A DNA stretch of 44,269 nt from an uncultured Gammaproteobacteria bacterium (GCA_947259175.1 CAMYKW010000054.1:1-44269); one strand, 5' to 3'; shown: positions 15,302 through 23,785, counted from the stretch's first letter. Numbers and translations are program-made. The notes: generated from the sequence alone by a model not told the origin.

Positions 15302-16195
15302 CTAGGCCTCGTCGCCGGGCTCGCTGCTGTCCAAAATATCGATCAGATGCGGCACCGGGCGGTCGCCGCCTTTTGTCTCCGCACGTTCGAATATCTGTTG
15401 AATCCCCTGGGCGGCGGTGGCGGGTACGTGTTGCTGGTATGCCATGCTGGTGTAATAGGAGAGATCCTTACGGCAGTTCGATAACGAGAATCGAAAGCCG
15501 CCTTCGTCCTGAGTCAGGATATAAGGCGTCAGCCGTTTTAGAGCGGTACTGTCGCCGCCGCCGGATGCCAGAACATCGATAAAGGTTTCGATGTCGACAC
15601 CTCCGCGCCGTGCACAGACGACGGCCTCGGCCAACAATGCGCAATTTCCCAACGAGATAAAATTGTGAAGCAATTTCAAGGTGTGGCCCGCACCCACCGG
15701 TCCGGCATGGTAGATGTTTTCCGCGAAAGTATCCAGCAATGGCCGGATTTCTTCCAGTGTCTGCTCATCGCCCCCCACCATGACGTTGAGCCGCCCCTGT
15801 TCCGCTTCTTTCGGTGTGCGCGTCAGCGGCGCATCCAGGAAGCGGGCGTCCTTGCCAAACACCGCGTCCGCGACTTTCAACGTGATGTGTGGTTCGACTG
15901 TGGAGCAGTCGACCACGGTCTTACCTTCCTCCAGCCCTTCCATGACGCCATCGGAGCGAAATATCGCATCCTCCAGCTGCGGAGACCCGGTGACGCAAAG
16001 GAAGATCACGTCACTGTGCCGCGCGAGCTGTGACGCACTGCTCATGGTCTGGGCTCCGAGCTGCACAAGATCTTCTACGGGTTGGTTGCCGGCGTGTTCA
16101 AGCAGGACCAAATCGTACCCGCCGCGTAATATATTCTTGGCGATGCCATGGCCCATCAGACCGACACCTATAAGTCCTACCTGGGGATTAGTCAT
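15302..16195 (-). CDS. NAD(P)-dependent beta-hydroxyacid dehydrogenase (3-hydroxyisobutyrate dehydrogenase family)
   Basis: 297 aa. The N-terminal Rossmann fold has GLIGVGLMG (about 7-15). VFLCVTGS-type and VVDCSTVEP motifs follow. The substrate loop is DAPLTRTPKEAEQGRLNVMVGG (about 121-142), and the catalytic Lys lies in GAGHTLKLLHNF (about 168-179). These define the family of 3-hydroxyisobutyrate, tartronate-semialdehyde and glyoxylate/succinate-semialdehyde reductases. The usual DAPVSGG is replaced by DAPLTRTP, so the substrate may differ from hydroxyisobutyrate and cannot be fixed from sequence. It is a single minus-strand gene, with the sugar nucleotidyltransferase gene 50 bases upstream on the same strand. 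Confidence 0.87.
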   Translation of the reverse strand: MTNPQVGLIGVGLMGHGIAKNILRGGYDLVLLEHAGNQPVEDLVQLGAQTMSSASQLARHSDVIFLCVTGSPQLEDAIFRSDGVMEGLEEGKTVVDCSTVEPHITLKVADAVFGKDARFLDAPLTRTPKEAEQGRLNVMVGGDEQTLEEIRPLLDTFAENIYHAGPVGAGHTLKLLHNFISLGNCALLAEAVVCARRGGVDIETFIDVLASGGGDSTALKRLTPYILTQDEGGFRFSLSNCRKDLSYYTSMAYQQHVPATAAQGIQQIFERAETKGGDRPVPHLIDILDSSEPGDEA

Positions 16196-16245
16196 GATTC
16201 GTCTTCTTCATAATCCGTAAGATACTAGAGAATGCGCTCGAGATG

Positions 16246-17016
16246 CTAGAAACCGTTGCTCAAGCGGCGCGCGCAAAGCCGATATCCAACGGGGTTTCCA
16301 ACGTCGAATACTGATCCCGGCAGGTGGATCCCGAGCAGGCCGCGCTCGCGGATGAGTCGGTCGCGAATCGGCTCGTCGGTGAATTCTCCGTGTTTTAGAT
16401 CGGCGCGGCTGCGTTGGATTATGTCGAAAATGTGCGGACCGGTGACCATCATGCCGCAGGCTCGCAACTCACTGTCATAGCGCCGCTGAAAATGTCCCGC
16501 GCCTTTTGGCAGACCACTCAGCACGCGGAAAGTGAATTCGTCCACGGACTCCAGATCCACTCTGCCGCTGTTGCTGAAGCCGGATTCATTCGCCTCGGTG
16601 ACCCGTGTCAGTGCGACTACGTCACTGCGTCGCTCGGCGTACGCTTGTCCCAAGGTCTTCAACGCCCCGGTCGTGGTTAGAAATATATTGTCGGGGTAAA
16701 GGATCGCCAGGGAATTGTCGCCAATCACGGATTCAGCCAGGGCAATGGCGTCGGCTTCGCCGGTCAATGCGTTCTGATAACAGATCGTGATCCGCATCTC
16801 TTGCTCTTCCAGATAGCGGCGTACGATCTGTTTACCCCGGTTCAAGATGACAATGACGTGCGCGATCCGCGCCTCCCGCGCCTGTTGCAAGGCATAGTGC
16901 AGGGCAGGATGCGGGCCAAGCGGCAGCATTTCTTTGGGCAGCCAGGGATAAACCGTTTTCATGCGGGTGCCGAGCCCGGCCGCCGGGATCACCAGATACT
17001 GTGGCGGATCAAACAT
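16246..17016 (-). CDS. GalU-like sugar-phosphate nucleotidyltransferase
   Basis: 256 aa, somewhat shorter than GalU (about 290-300). The N-terminal signature IPAAGLGTRM, then LPKEMLPLGPHPALHYAL (about 10-45), is the nucleotide- and sugar-phosphate-binding region of NTP_transferase enzymes. AILYPDN (about 104-110) supplies the metal-binding Asp, and GSVFDVGNPVGY near the end matches the GalU C-terminal motif. The likely reaction is activation of glucose-1-phosphate or a related sugar phosphate. The usual GLGHAV loop is replaced by GEADAI, so sugar specificity is uncertain. Its ATG directly follows the TAG of the MBL gene (TAGATG), implying translational coupling. Confidence 0.83.
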   Translation of the reverse strand: MFDPPQYLVIPAAGLGTRMKTVYPWLPKEMLPLGPHPALHYALQQAREARIAHVIVILNRGKQIVRRYLEEQEMRITICYQNALTGEADAIALAESVIGDNSLAILYPDNIFLTTTGALKTLGQAYAERRSDVVALTRVTEANESGFSNSGRVDLESVDEFTFRVLSGLPKGAGHFQRRYDSELRACGMMVTGPHIFDIIQRSRADLKHGEFTDEPIRDRLIRERGLLGIHLPGSVFDVGNPVGYRLCARRLSNGF

Positions 17017-17766
17017 CTATTCAAGGATCATAAAATCCTCGGCCAGCCGGACATTCGCCCGGCAATTCGCCTGCGCCTCGGCGAGCCGGGTATCGTCTTC
17101 AGACGGCACGGGATATAGATGCGACAGGATCAGGGTTTTGACATTCGCCCTAGCTGCAATTCGACCGCATTCACCGGCCGACAAATGACCATTCACCTTG
17201 AGCGCATCCGGAAAAGAGCAATCCAAGATCAAGATGTCGGCGTTGCGTGCCAGTGATTCAATCGCGGGATCATTCTCGCAATCCCCCGACAATACTATGG
17301 AACGACCCGCCAGTTCAAAACGATACGCGACACTGTTCATGTGTTGCGAGTGCCGGACGGGACAAGTGGTTACCGACAGATCATCGACATACATGGGTTC
17401 AGATGCCTCCACGACTTCGATTGCGAAATGTTTTGGTTTGCTGGCCGTGGGAGTGACGCATTGCTTGAAATAGGTTTCGAATCCGGGCGGACCGAATAAG
17501 CGCAACGGCGACTCGCGTCGAAAGTCCGGCGTCGCCTTCAAGGCATGAATCAGAGGAGCCAGGTCGCCGATATGATCAGGATGCGTATGAGTAATGAATG
17601 CGCCGTCGATGGACTTGTAGTCGGCACCGGCCCGGATCAGCTGCCGTAAAGTACCGCTGCCGCAATCGACCAGATATTGGCGGTCGCGCAGCGATAGCAG
17701 ATATCCGGGAGAACCGCGCGCCAGCGACGGGACACCGGTGCCACTGCCAAGTATCGTCAGTTTCAT
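17017..17766 (-). CDS. MBL-fold hydrolase, RNase Z-like
   Basis: 249 aa from ATG at 17766; an ATG one codon earlier is equally possible. A 63-residue extension would be needed to use the far-upstream start at 17958, and it does not look like family sequence. MKLTILGSGTGVPSLARGSPGYLL opens the fold. HTHPDHIGD (about 60-68) is the metal-binding HxHxDH motif. VLSGDCEND and LILSHLYP supply later ligands. It resembles RNase Z and phosphonate or arylsulfatase-type MBL proteins of this size. The substrate is unknown. It is coupled to the nucleotidyltransferase downstream and diverges from the membrane-anchored protein gene at 17893. Confidence 0.83.
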   Translation of the reverse strand: MKLTILGSGTGVPSLARGSPGYLLSLRDRQYLVDCGSGTLRQLIRAGADYKSIDGAFITHTHPDHIGDLAPLIHALKATPDFRRESPLRLFGPPGFETYFKQCVTPTASKPKHFAIEVVEASEPMYVDDLSVTTCPVRHSQHMNSVAYRFELAGRSIVLSGDCENDPAIESLARNADILILDCSFPDALKVNGHLSAGECGRIAARANVKTLILSHLYPVPSEDDTRLAEAQANCRANVRLAEDFMILE

Positions 17767-17892
17767 CATGTCGGCACGTGGAAGACGGATCGCAATGAAA
17801 ACCCTGATGCGTTTTGTCGGACTCCCAATTTTACATTGCAATCGGGCGGCGTGCTTTGCTTTGCCAGGGCCTTTGAGGCAGTATTCGCACCC

Positions 17893-18591
17893 ATGAATGT
17901 ATCCGCCGAAAACAGTACGCACGGACAGCCCCAGGGACGCCGTTTCGGTTGCCTGCACGTCACGATCTTGCTCTTAGTTGCAATGATTGCCACCGCCGGC
18001 GTGACATACTGGATAGTCCGCAGTTACATATTTCCATCCGCCTTCAAGCCAGTCACGCTGAACGCGAAAGAACAGCAGGCCTTGAATGATAAGTTAGAGC
18101 GGTTGGATCCGCTCGGTCGCCCGCAACACGAGGGGACGGGACGCGGAGACCGGAGCAGCGATACCCTGCAGCCCGAGCGCTACAGTGAGGCCGGTGCGAC
18201 CCGTGAGGTGAGCCTCAGTGAGAGAGAGCTCAACGCGCTGTTGGCCAACAACACCGATCTGGCGCGCAGGCTCGCGATCGATCTTGCCGACAACCTGATA
18301 AGCGCCAAGTTATTGGTCCCGGTGGACGAGGATTTCCCTATATTTGGCGGGCAGATCATCAAGGTAAGGGCCGGTTTGGAGCTGGCGTATGCGATGGGAA
18401 AACCTATTGTCGTGTTACGGGGAGTCAGTATCATGGGGGTGCCCATACCCAACGCCTGGCTCGGTGGTCTCAAGAATATCGATCTGGTACGGGAGTTCAG
18501 CGCAGAAGAAGGATTCTGGAAGGCGTTTGCGGAAGGTGTCGAAGATGTTCGCGTGGAGGAAGGCCGTCTGCAAATCAAGTTGAAGGAATAG
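17893..18591 (+). CDS. Membrane-anchored protein of unknown function
   Basis: 232 aa from ATG at 17893; an earlier ATG at 17836 would add 19 residues with no ribosome site. A hydrophobic helix at about 23-45 (ILLLVAMIATAGVTYWIV) anchors it with most of the protein outside the cytoplasm. The periplasmic part has a charged linker, then SLSERELNALLANNTDLARRL and a beta-rich region with VPVDEDFPIFGGQIIKVRAGLELAY. The rhythm of that region resembles lipid-binding AsmA/LEA-like or DUF-type periplasmic domains. I do not recognise a named family. It stands alone between the MBL gene and the patatin gene. Confidence 0.75.
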   Translation: MNVSAENSTHGQPQGRRFGCLHVTILLLVAMIATAGVTYWIVRSYIFPSAFKPVTLNAKEQQALNDKLERLDPLGRPQHEGTGRGDRSSDTLQPERYSEAGATREVSLSERELNALLANNTDLARRLAIDLADNLISAKLLVPVDEDFPIFGGQIIKVRAGLELAYAMGKPIVVLRGVSIMGVPIPNAWLGGLKNIDLVREFSAEEGFWKAFAEGVEDVRVEEGRLQIKLKE

Positions 18592-18795
18592 CCGCAGACA
18601 ATGCTTCCTGCGAATGTCGTAACGGCTTGGAAAATCCCACTTCAAACAGGTCGCTAAATACCGGCGCGGGTACAGGCTTGGCGACCGGGCACGAGGCGCT
18701 ATCTGGATTGCACAATCTTCGCAGCGGCATGGTTGCTATGCCGGCCTGGTGGCGTAGTATGGCCGCGTTTACGCAACGTGCGATATCAAGAAACC

Positions 18796-19746
18796 ATGCT
18801 TAAAGGTGCGTGCCGTTCGGCAGTTATTTTTTCACTGGTCGCTATCGTTGGCTGCGCCAGCCTTGCTCCGGAAACTGTTTTGAATCCACCGCTTGCGGCA
18901 TCCCGATCCCCCGTTTTGTTGGATGATCGGCCGGTGGTCGCCTATGTTCTTGGCAGCGGCGCGGCACGGGGTTTCGCTCACGTTGGGGTGCTCAAGGTGC
19001 TGGAGGATCACGGCGTACGCCCCGATATCATCGTCGGCACCAGCGCCGGAAGCATCGTCGGCGCTCTGTATGCGGGCGGCATACGCGGTGACGCCCTGGT
19101 GCAAGCCGCTCTGGAGTTGGAGCGCAGCGACGTAGCGGATTGGTCGCTCCCGAATCGGGGCGTGATTCGCGGCAGGCTGTTGCAGAAGCTGGTAAATGAT
19201 CACCTGAATGGCCGCGCCATTGAGCAGTTGGACATCGTATTTGCCTGCGTCGCCACCGCGTTGCGGAACGGTAAACGCACGGTATTTACGCGGGGCAATA
19301 CGGGCATGGCGGTTCGCGCCTCCAGCAGTTTTCCCGGCGTGTTTCGACCCGTAGTTATAGACGGCCAAGAGTATGTTGACGGTGGCGTGGTAAGCCCGGT
19401 GCCGGTAGCGGTGGCACGCGAACTCGGCGCCGAATTCGTGATCGCGGTGGATGTGTCCAAATTACCTGAACGGGATGCGGACATAGACGGCACCATTCAG
19501 GTCCTGCACCAATCGTTCCTGATCATGTCTCAGGCGATAGTGGGCGCCGAACTGAAGGATGCCGATGTCGTGATTCGACCTGATGTCAGAGAAATATCGC
19601 TGATGGCGTTTGATAGGAGGGCGGAGGCGATGGAAGAGGGCGAGCAGGCAGCACAGGCGTCGATCGGCGAGATAAAGCGGCTGCTGCTGCGTCGGGCTCG
19701 TGAGAAAAGTCCACGTCGCTGGAATGCGTCACTACCCCGGTCATGA
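18796..19746 (+). CDS. Patatin-like phospholipase lipoprotein (RssA-like)
   Basis: 316 aa from ATG at 18796; the earlier in-frame start at 18733 would spoil the signal peptide. A lipoprotein signal with lipobox IVGC places Cys20 as the lipidated residue. The patatin domain has the oxyanion motif GSGAARG (about 53-59), the nucleophile elbow GTSAGS (Ser about 83) and the catalytic Asp in DGG (about 195-197). It is a serine lipid hydrolase or acylhydrolase, probably attached to a membrane on the periplasmic side. It overlaps the next small gene by four bases (ATGA), suggesting co-translation. Confidence 0.9.
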   Translation: MLKGACRSAVIFSLVAIVGCASLAPETVLNPPLAASRSPVLLDDRPVVAYVLGSGAARGFAHVGVLKVLEDHGVRPDIIVGTSAGSIVGALYAGGIRGDALVQAALELERSDVADWSLPNRGVIRGRLLQKLVNDHLNGRAIEQLDIVFACVATALRNGKRTVFTRGNTGMAVRASSSFPGVFRPVVIDGQEYVDGGVVSPVPVAVARELGAEFVIAVDVSKLPERDADIDGTIQVLHQSFLIMSQAIVGAELKDADVVIRPDVREISLMAFDRRAEAMEEGEQAAQASIGEIKRLLLRRAREKSPRRWNASLPRS

Positions 19747-19991
19747 GCATGCGTGGCTTGGTGCCGCCGGATCCGGAAACCGACGTATCCCAGGCCCACT
19801 ATGCCGTGGTTTACGTTCCGCGCCGGAACAGGAATCGATTCCCGGCGGGTTGTGTTGAACTGGTGACATCGGCACAGGAAGCGCTGGACCGTGCGAATCG
19901 CGCCGCGAAGCGGTTTCCGGCGCGGGTAGTGGGTCCGTCGAAGTCATCGGAAGGACAAACAATCTATTACTTGTTGGAATGGTTGGAATAA
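19743..19991 (+). CDS. Small conserved hypothetical protein
   Basis: 82 aa with no signal peptide or membrane helix. Its core, HYAVVYVPRRNRNRFPAGCVELVTSAQEALDRANRAAKRFPARVVGPSKSSEG, then YYLLEWLE, reads like a small alpha/beta fold. No named family was recognised. The ATG at 19743 overlaps the patatin stop (TCATGA), so the two are probably coupled; a second in-frame ATG lies at 19749. Confidence 0.7.
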   Translation: MSMRGLVPPDPETDVSQAHYAVVYVPRRNRNRFPAGCVELVTSAQEALDRANRAAKRFPARVVGPSKSSEGQTIYYLLEWLE

Positions 19992-20040
19992 TCCCGAATC
20001 GATCACGCCCCAATTACGAAATCAACAGGAAACACATGCC

Positions 20041-20655
20041 ATGTACATGAAATTTGCCGATATGGAACCCGCCCAAGTGTATTTCACCATGATTCAGACC
20101 ATAATCCCCAGACCCATCGCTTGGGTACTGTCGGAGAACGCCCAGGGACGATACAACTTGGCGCCGTTTTCTTACTTCAACGCGGTATGCAGCGACCCCG
20201 CGCTGATCATGATATCGGTCGGAAAAAAACCGGCTGGGGAATTCAAGGACACGCGGGCAAACATCGAGCAACGTCGTGATTTCGTGGTGCACATCGCCCA
20301 TCGCGAGATGCTCGACGACATGAACCAGAGTTCGGCGACCCTGCCGGCCGAAGATTCGGAACTGGAGGCGCTGGGCCTGAAAACCGTCGCGCTGGAGGGA
20401 TCGCGTCTGCCGCGTCTGGCGGACTGCCGTATCGCGCTCGGTTGTGAATGTTATGAGATCAAAGAGATCGGTGGTGTGCCGCAGTCACTTATCCTCGGTC
20501 TCGTTAATGGCGTATATGTCGATGACGCGATCGTTTCCCAAGACAAGAAGGGGCGATTAAAAATCCGTGCGGACCGAATGGACCCGCTCGCGCGCTTGGG
20601 CGCGAGTGAGTACATGACCTTCGGCAGCATAGAAACGCGCGTGCGTCCCGCATAG
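20041..20655 (+). CDS. Flavin reductase-like FMN-binding protein
   Basis: 204 aa. The flavin-reductase-like split-barrel pattern is clear: IIPRPIAWVLSENAQGRYNLAPFSYFNAVCSDPALIMISVG (about 20-60, flavin phosphate loop), FKDTRANIEQRRDFVVHIA (about 70-88), then SRLPRLADCRIALGCECYEI. Such proteins bind FMN and reduce flavins or partner monooxygenases with NAD(P)H. AGGAAACACATGCC precedes the ATG at 20041; ATG at 20047 is an alternative. No oxygenase partner is adjacent. It converges on the minus-strand kbp gene. Confidence 0.87.
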   Translation: MYMKFADMEPAQVYFTMIQTIIPRPIAWVLSENAQGRYNLAPFSYFNAVCSDPALIMISVGKKPAGEFKDTRANIEQRRDFVVHIAHREMLDDMNQSSATLPAEDSELEALGLKTVALEGSRLPRLADCRIALGCECYEIKEIGGVPQSLILGLVNGVYVDDAIVSQDKKGRLKIRADRMDPLARLGASEYMTFGSIETRVRPA

Positions 20656-20727
20656 ACCGCCTGAGAGGTCCGCGTAAGACGGACTGGCCGATCCAACCGC
20701 GTTGGGATTTTCGTTGCGGCACGCGGG

Positions 20728-21159
20728 TTAGGGCAAGGGGATGCGGATCTTCTGGCCGGGGTATATGAGATCCGGGTCTTTGATCACCTCGCGGTTGGCT
20801 TCGAAGATCTCGGGATACTTGTTACCGTTACCCAGGAAACGCTTGGCGATCGCCCACAAAGTGTCGCCTTTCTGGATCTCATAATATTCCACTTTTTGTT
20901 CTTCCGGCGGGGCGTTTAGCTCATCGGCATTTACCGCCTCGATGCCGAGCACATTACCCGCCATGAGTACCGCTTTCTCCATTGCAGTTCGATCCTTGGC
21001 CTTGCCCTTGATGTTGGCGATGCCGTCTGAAACCACGATATCCAGATCATCGATGCCGGGATTGTCGGCTTCGATATGTTGTTTGATCTTATCGCCCCCG
21101 TCCTGTTCGTCGTCGAACAGCTTTTTCCCGATCGATTTTGCAAAATCAAAAAGCCCCAT
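20728..21159 (-). CDS. kbp: BON-LysM protein (Kbp/YgaU, potassium-binding)
   Basis: 143 aa, near the E. coli Kbp length of 149. It starts [16 protein letters not shown] as in the E. coli protein. A BON domain (about 20-75, IADIKGKA-like motif [14 protein letters not shown]) is followed by a LysM domain (about 92-141, [31 protein letters not shown], then [10 protein letters not shown]). E. coli Kbp is a cytoplasmic K+-binding protein; the same role is inferred here. GGAGG lies 5 bases before the ATG. Confidence 0.93.
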   Translation of the reverse strand: MGLFDFAKSIGKKLFDDEQDGGDKIKQHIEADNPGIDDLDIVVSDGIANIKGKAKDRTAMEKAVLMAGNVLGIEAVNADELNAPPEEQKVEYYEIQKGDTLWAIAKRFLGNGNKYPEIFEANREVIKDPDLIYPGQKIRIPLP

Positions 21160-21249
21160 GAGATCCTCCGTATGTTGGTATGGTTTAAGCGGCGCTGAGT
21201 ATAAAATAATTGCGCCAACCGTTATACGACAATGACGTCGATACGGATC

Positions 21250-22176
21250 TCAAAGGGGGAATCCAACCTCCGTTAAGATCGTCATCGGTCCACGCCGTTC
21301 CACCAGCGCCGCCTGCTGATGATTCCTTACAAACAAGGAGCCCGCGTAACCCAGACCATTGATGGAAACCGCATCAAAAAATTCATCGGAGCGCGGCACC
21401 AGCAACATCCATCGATTGGTGGCCAGAAGATTGTATGGTCCGGATTGGTACACATCGTTATCGCGTTCGACGGCGTGCAATCCGACCGACTTCAGCATCT
21501 CAATGTAAAGGGTGCAAAGGAGGCCGGACCCGGGAGGCCGTGGCCCGAGGCGTACGAACGCGTGGCGGAACGGCAAGCGATCACACACGCCGACGTGCCC
21601 GATGGGCGCTGATGACGGTAACAAGGCTTCCATGGGTATCGGCGGGCGCGCCGCCGCCAACGGCAGCGCTGCGAGCTGCAGATGTTTGTGCGACTGACTG
21701 GCGCCGGCAACGGTTCCTCCGTTGTAAAACCCGAGGCCCGGGAATTCCACCAGACAGCGCCAAAGCGCGGCAAAATCCAACTCGTTGAGCAGTGTTTCTT
21801 GGTGTTCGAATTTGCGCGTGACAAGCAACAGGTGATGATCGATAACATTGAATTTGTTGAGTACGGCGAGGTGCGAACTCGAGACGTCACCAACGAACAG
21901 GGCCGGTTCGGGCGGCAGAAATGGATTGTTCCGATTGCCGCTTCCTTGCTGACTCTGTATGCGACGCTGATGCTCCTTGCGCGCCAGGCTGGCTGCCACG
22001 CGGACTACAAAAGTCACGCCCCCGTCATCTACAAATTTCGGCACGGTATCGATGGTGCGCAGCACGCCCTGACCGAGGGCGAGCTGTGACTGATCGATCA
22101 TTCGCCGCCACAGCGTACCGGACTTGAACGGCCGCGGGCTGCGTTGTTCAACGGGTTTTGCAGACGGATCTTTCAT
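21250..22176 (-). CDS. ATP adenylyltransferase / Ap4A phosphorylase-like (HIT superfamily)
   Basis: 308 aa from ATG at 22176, which has AGAGG 12 bases upstream; the ATG at 22233 would add 19 residues. The catalytic HIT-like motif is GASQSHKHLQL (about 168-178; His-x-His-x-Gln), preceded by FYNGGTVAGAS. PFLPPEPALFVGDVSSSHLAVLNKFNVIDHHLLLVTR is the conserved N-terminal substrate region, and YNLLATNRWMLLVPR the C-terminal segment. Such enzymes phosphorolyse diadenosine tetraphosphate to ADP and ATP, linking it to stress-nucleotide turnover. The Shine-Dalgarno is part of a perfect 7-bp leader dyad (22189-22205), so translation may be controlled. It diverges from sixA. Confidence 0.88.
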   Translation of the reverse strand: MKDPSAKPVEQRSPRPFKSGTLWRRMIDQSQLALGQGVLRTIDTVPKFVDDGGVTFVVRVAASLARKEHQRRIQSQQGSGNRNNPFLPPEPALFVGDVSSSHLAVLNKFNVIDHHLLLVTRKFEHQETLLNELDFAALWRCLVEFPGLGFYNGGTVAGASQSHKHLQLAALPLAAARPPIPMEALLPSSAPIGHVGVCDRLPFRHAFVRLGPRPPGSGLLCTLYIEMLKSVGLHAVERDNDVYQSGPYNLLATNRWMLLVPRSDEFFDAVSINGLGYAGSLFVRNHQQAALVERRGPMTILTEVGFPL

Positions 22177-22188
22177 GACGTTATGGAA

Positions 22189-22205
22189 CCTCTGATTGTC
22201 AGAGG
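22189..22205 (-). promoter_or_regulatory. Leader dyad covering the Shine-Dalgarno of the Ap4A phosphorylase gene
   Basis: CCTCTGA at 22189-22195 and TCAGAGG at 22199-22205 form a perfect 7-bp dyad with a 3-base loop. On the minus-strand mRNA the AGAGG ribosome site lies inside the stem, 12 bases before the ATG at 22176. The stem could lower translation until opened. Confidence 0.5.
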
Positions 22206-22230
22206 ATCCGCCGGTACAAGGACGTACTGA

Positions 22231-22262
22231 CACAGTTCAATCACGTAAGTCATTGAACTGTG
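22231..22262. promoter_or_regulatory. Perfect 11-bp inverted repeat, possible operator
   Basis: CACAGTTCAAT (22231-22241) and ATTGAACTGTG (22252-22262) are exact complements with a 10-base spacer. It sits between two divergent start codons, where an operator for a dimeric repressor would lie. Confidence 0.55.
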
Positions 22263-22264
22263 GA

Positions 22265-22294
22265 GAAAAACGAAAATCGCACTTTTCGTTTTTC
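22265..22294. promoter_or_regulatory. Perfect 12-bp A/T-rich inverted repeat
   Basis: GAAAAACGAAAA (22265-22276) pairs with TTTTCGTTTTTC (22283-22294) around a 6-base loop. It begins two bases after the preceding dyad and ends 7 bases before a candidate -10 (GATAAT, 22302-22307) for sixA, so it would overlap the -35 region. Confidence 0.55.
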
Positions 22295-22341
22295 GAGCTC
22301 TGATAATTACAGGGAATCGTTAAGCCTGCGAGGAGGCCGCA

Positions 22342-22809
22342 ATGCGCGCATATCTGGTTCGACATGGTGATGCAGTTCCCGAGCATCCCAGCGGTGATCG
22401 ACCGCTGAGTGACCTGGGCAGGAAGGAAGCGCAGCGGATGGCGGAATTCCTGACCGCTCAAGGCGTGGGTGTCGCCAGCATCGTGCACAGCGGAAAGGCT
22501 CGGGCTGCGCAGACCGCTCAGTTGTTGAATGAGGGCCTGTTCGGCGACGCCGAACTCGAGGTTTGGTCAGGGCTACATCCCAACGATCCGGTAGCCCCCG
22601 TCGGTAAACGATTGCGCCGCTTGGAATCCGACCTGATGATTGTCGGACACCTGCCGTTCATGGCTAAACTCGCGGGACACCTGGTGTGCGGGGAGGAAGA
22701 CGCCATCCTGGAACTGCACACCACCGCGGTGGCGTGTTTGCTCCGCGGCGAGGACGACGCGTGGTTGCTCGAGTGGTTGACATATCCGGCATTAGTCGGT
22801 GCTGATTGA
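22342..22809 (+). CDS. sixA: Phosphohistidine phosphatase SixA
   Basis: 155 aa of the histidine-phosphatase (RHG) superfamily. The catalytic motif LVRHGDA (5-11) lies at the N-terminus. VGH within LMIVGHLPFMAKLAG holds the second catalytic His. The S-G-K-A-R-A-x-Q-T-A region (about 51-60) carries the second arginine. SixA removes phosphate from His in phosphotransfer domains. A strong GAGGAGG site precedes the ATG at 22342. It is followed 21 bases later by the asparaginase gene, a likely operon. Confidence 0.9.
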   Translation: MRAYLVRHGDAVPEHPSGDRPLSDLGRKEAQRMAEFLTAQGVGVASIVHSGKARAAQTAQLLNEGLFGDAELEVWSGLHPNDPVAPVGKRLRRLESDLMIVGHLPFMAKLAGHLVCGEEDAILELHTTAVACLLRGEDDAWLLEWLTYPALVGAD

Positions 22810-22830
22810 ACAAGGAAACAGGTTCTATAC

Positions 22831-23682
22831 GTGTCTGGTGCAGCGGCATTGATAGTGCATGGCGGCGCCGGTTCGGTTGCCGAGGATACGGTGCGCGCCC
22901 GCTTGTCGGGGTGCCGGCAGGCGGTGGAGGCGGGTTGGGCGGTGTTGATGCACGGCGGCTCCGCCGTGGCTGCCGTGGAGTCGGCGGTGGTCATCCTGGA
23001 AGACAATCCGTTGTTTAATGCCGGCATCGGTTCACCGCTGAACAGCGACGGTCAAGTTGAGCTCGATGCATCCATTATGGACGGCGCGCAGGGCTATGCG
23101 GGAGCGGTGGCGGCGGTCAAGCGGATTAAAAATCCCATACGCCTGGCGCTTAGAATAATGCAAGATAAGCGCCATATCTTACTGGTCGCGGAGGGCGCGG
23201 AACGATTCGCAATCAGCCACGGGATTTCGCCGTGCGATCCGCGAGATCTAATTCACCCGTCTGCACGACGTCGCAAGCCGCGGTATGGCACCGTCGGTTG
23301 CGTCGCGGTGGATCAGTCCGGCAGGATCGCGGCCGCGACCTCAACGGGAGGAACCGCCGGCAAACACCCGGGCCGCGTGGGGGATTCGGCGCTGATCGGT
23401 TGCGGCACCTACGCCACTCATGAAATCGGCGTATCCTGTACCGGAATGGGCGAGGCGATTATCCACGTGGTACTGGCAAAAACCGTGGTTGATCTGATGC
23501 AGCCTGGTGTCCCCATTCAGGTTACCGCGAAACACGCAATCGGTTTGCTTGCCGAGAAAACCGGAGACGAGGGCGGCGTCATTGTGGCCAACAACTGCGG
23601 CGATGTCGGCTACGCACGCAACGCGACGCACATGCCGGTATGTTGGGTGCGTGATGGCGGTGACATGGTGACGGATATTTGA
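22831..23682 (+). CDS. Ntn-type isoaspartyl peptidase / L-asparaginase
   Basis: 283 aa from GTG at 22831, with AGG 8 bases upstream. It is a plant-type asparaginase of the N-terminal-nucleophile class, made as a precursor that cuts itself before Thr154 in YGTVGCVAVD. IVHGGAGS (about 8-15) and the later STGGTAGKHPGRVGDSALIGCGTYA (about 166-190) are the substrate-binding loops. It hydrolyses isoaspartyl dipeptides and asparagine. The linker before the nucleophile is short relative to E. coli IaaA (321 aa). Lies directly downstream of sixA. Confidence 0.92.
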   Translation: MSGAAALIVHGGAGSVAEDTVRARLSGCRQAVEAGWAVLMHGGSAVAAVESAVVILEDNPLFNAGIGSPLNSDGQVELDASIMDGAQGYAGAVAAVKRIKNPIRLALRIMQDKRHILLVAEGAERFAISHGISPCDPRDLIHPSARRRKPRYGTVGCVAVDQSGRIAAATSTGGTAGKHPGRVGDSALIGCGTYATHEIGVSCTGMGEAIIHVVLAKTVVDLMQPGVPIQVTAKHAIGLLAEKTGDEGGVIVANNCGDVGYARNATHMPVCWVRDGGDMVTDI

Positions 23683-23713
23683 ACCGAACCGCCGCCAACT
23701 AGCCCGGATATTA

Positions 23714-23785
23714 CACCAAGGATCCCGAGAGCTGGCGACGAGATCGATTGGCAACAACGCCGCGCTGGAGCGAAATCCATAGCGG
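23714..23785. repeat. Dispersed repeat family, copy 2
   Basis: CACCAAGGATCCCGAGAGCTGG at the left and CGCTGGAGCGAAATCCATAG at the right match the two edges of the repeat at 6938-7096 in the same order, but without the 100-bp unit inside. It lies in the intergenic stretch between the convergent asparaginase and phasin-like genes. Confidence 0.5.
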
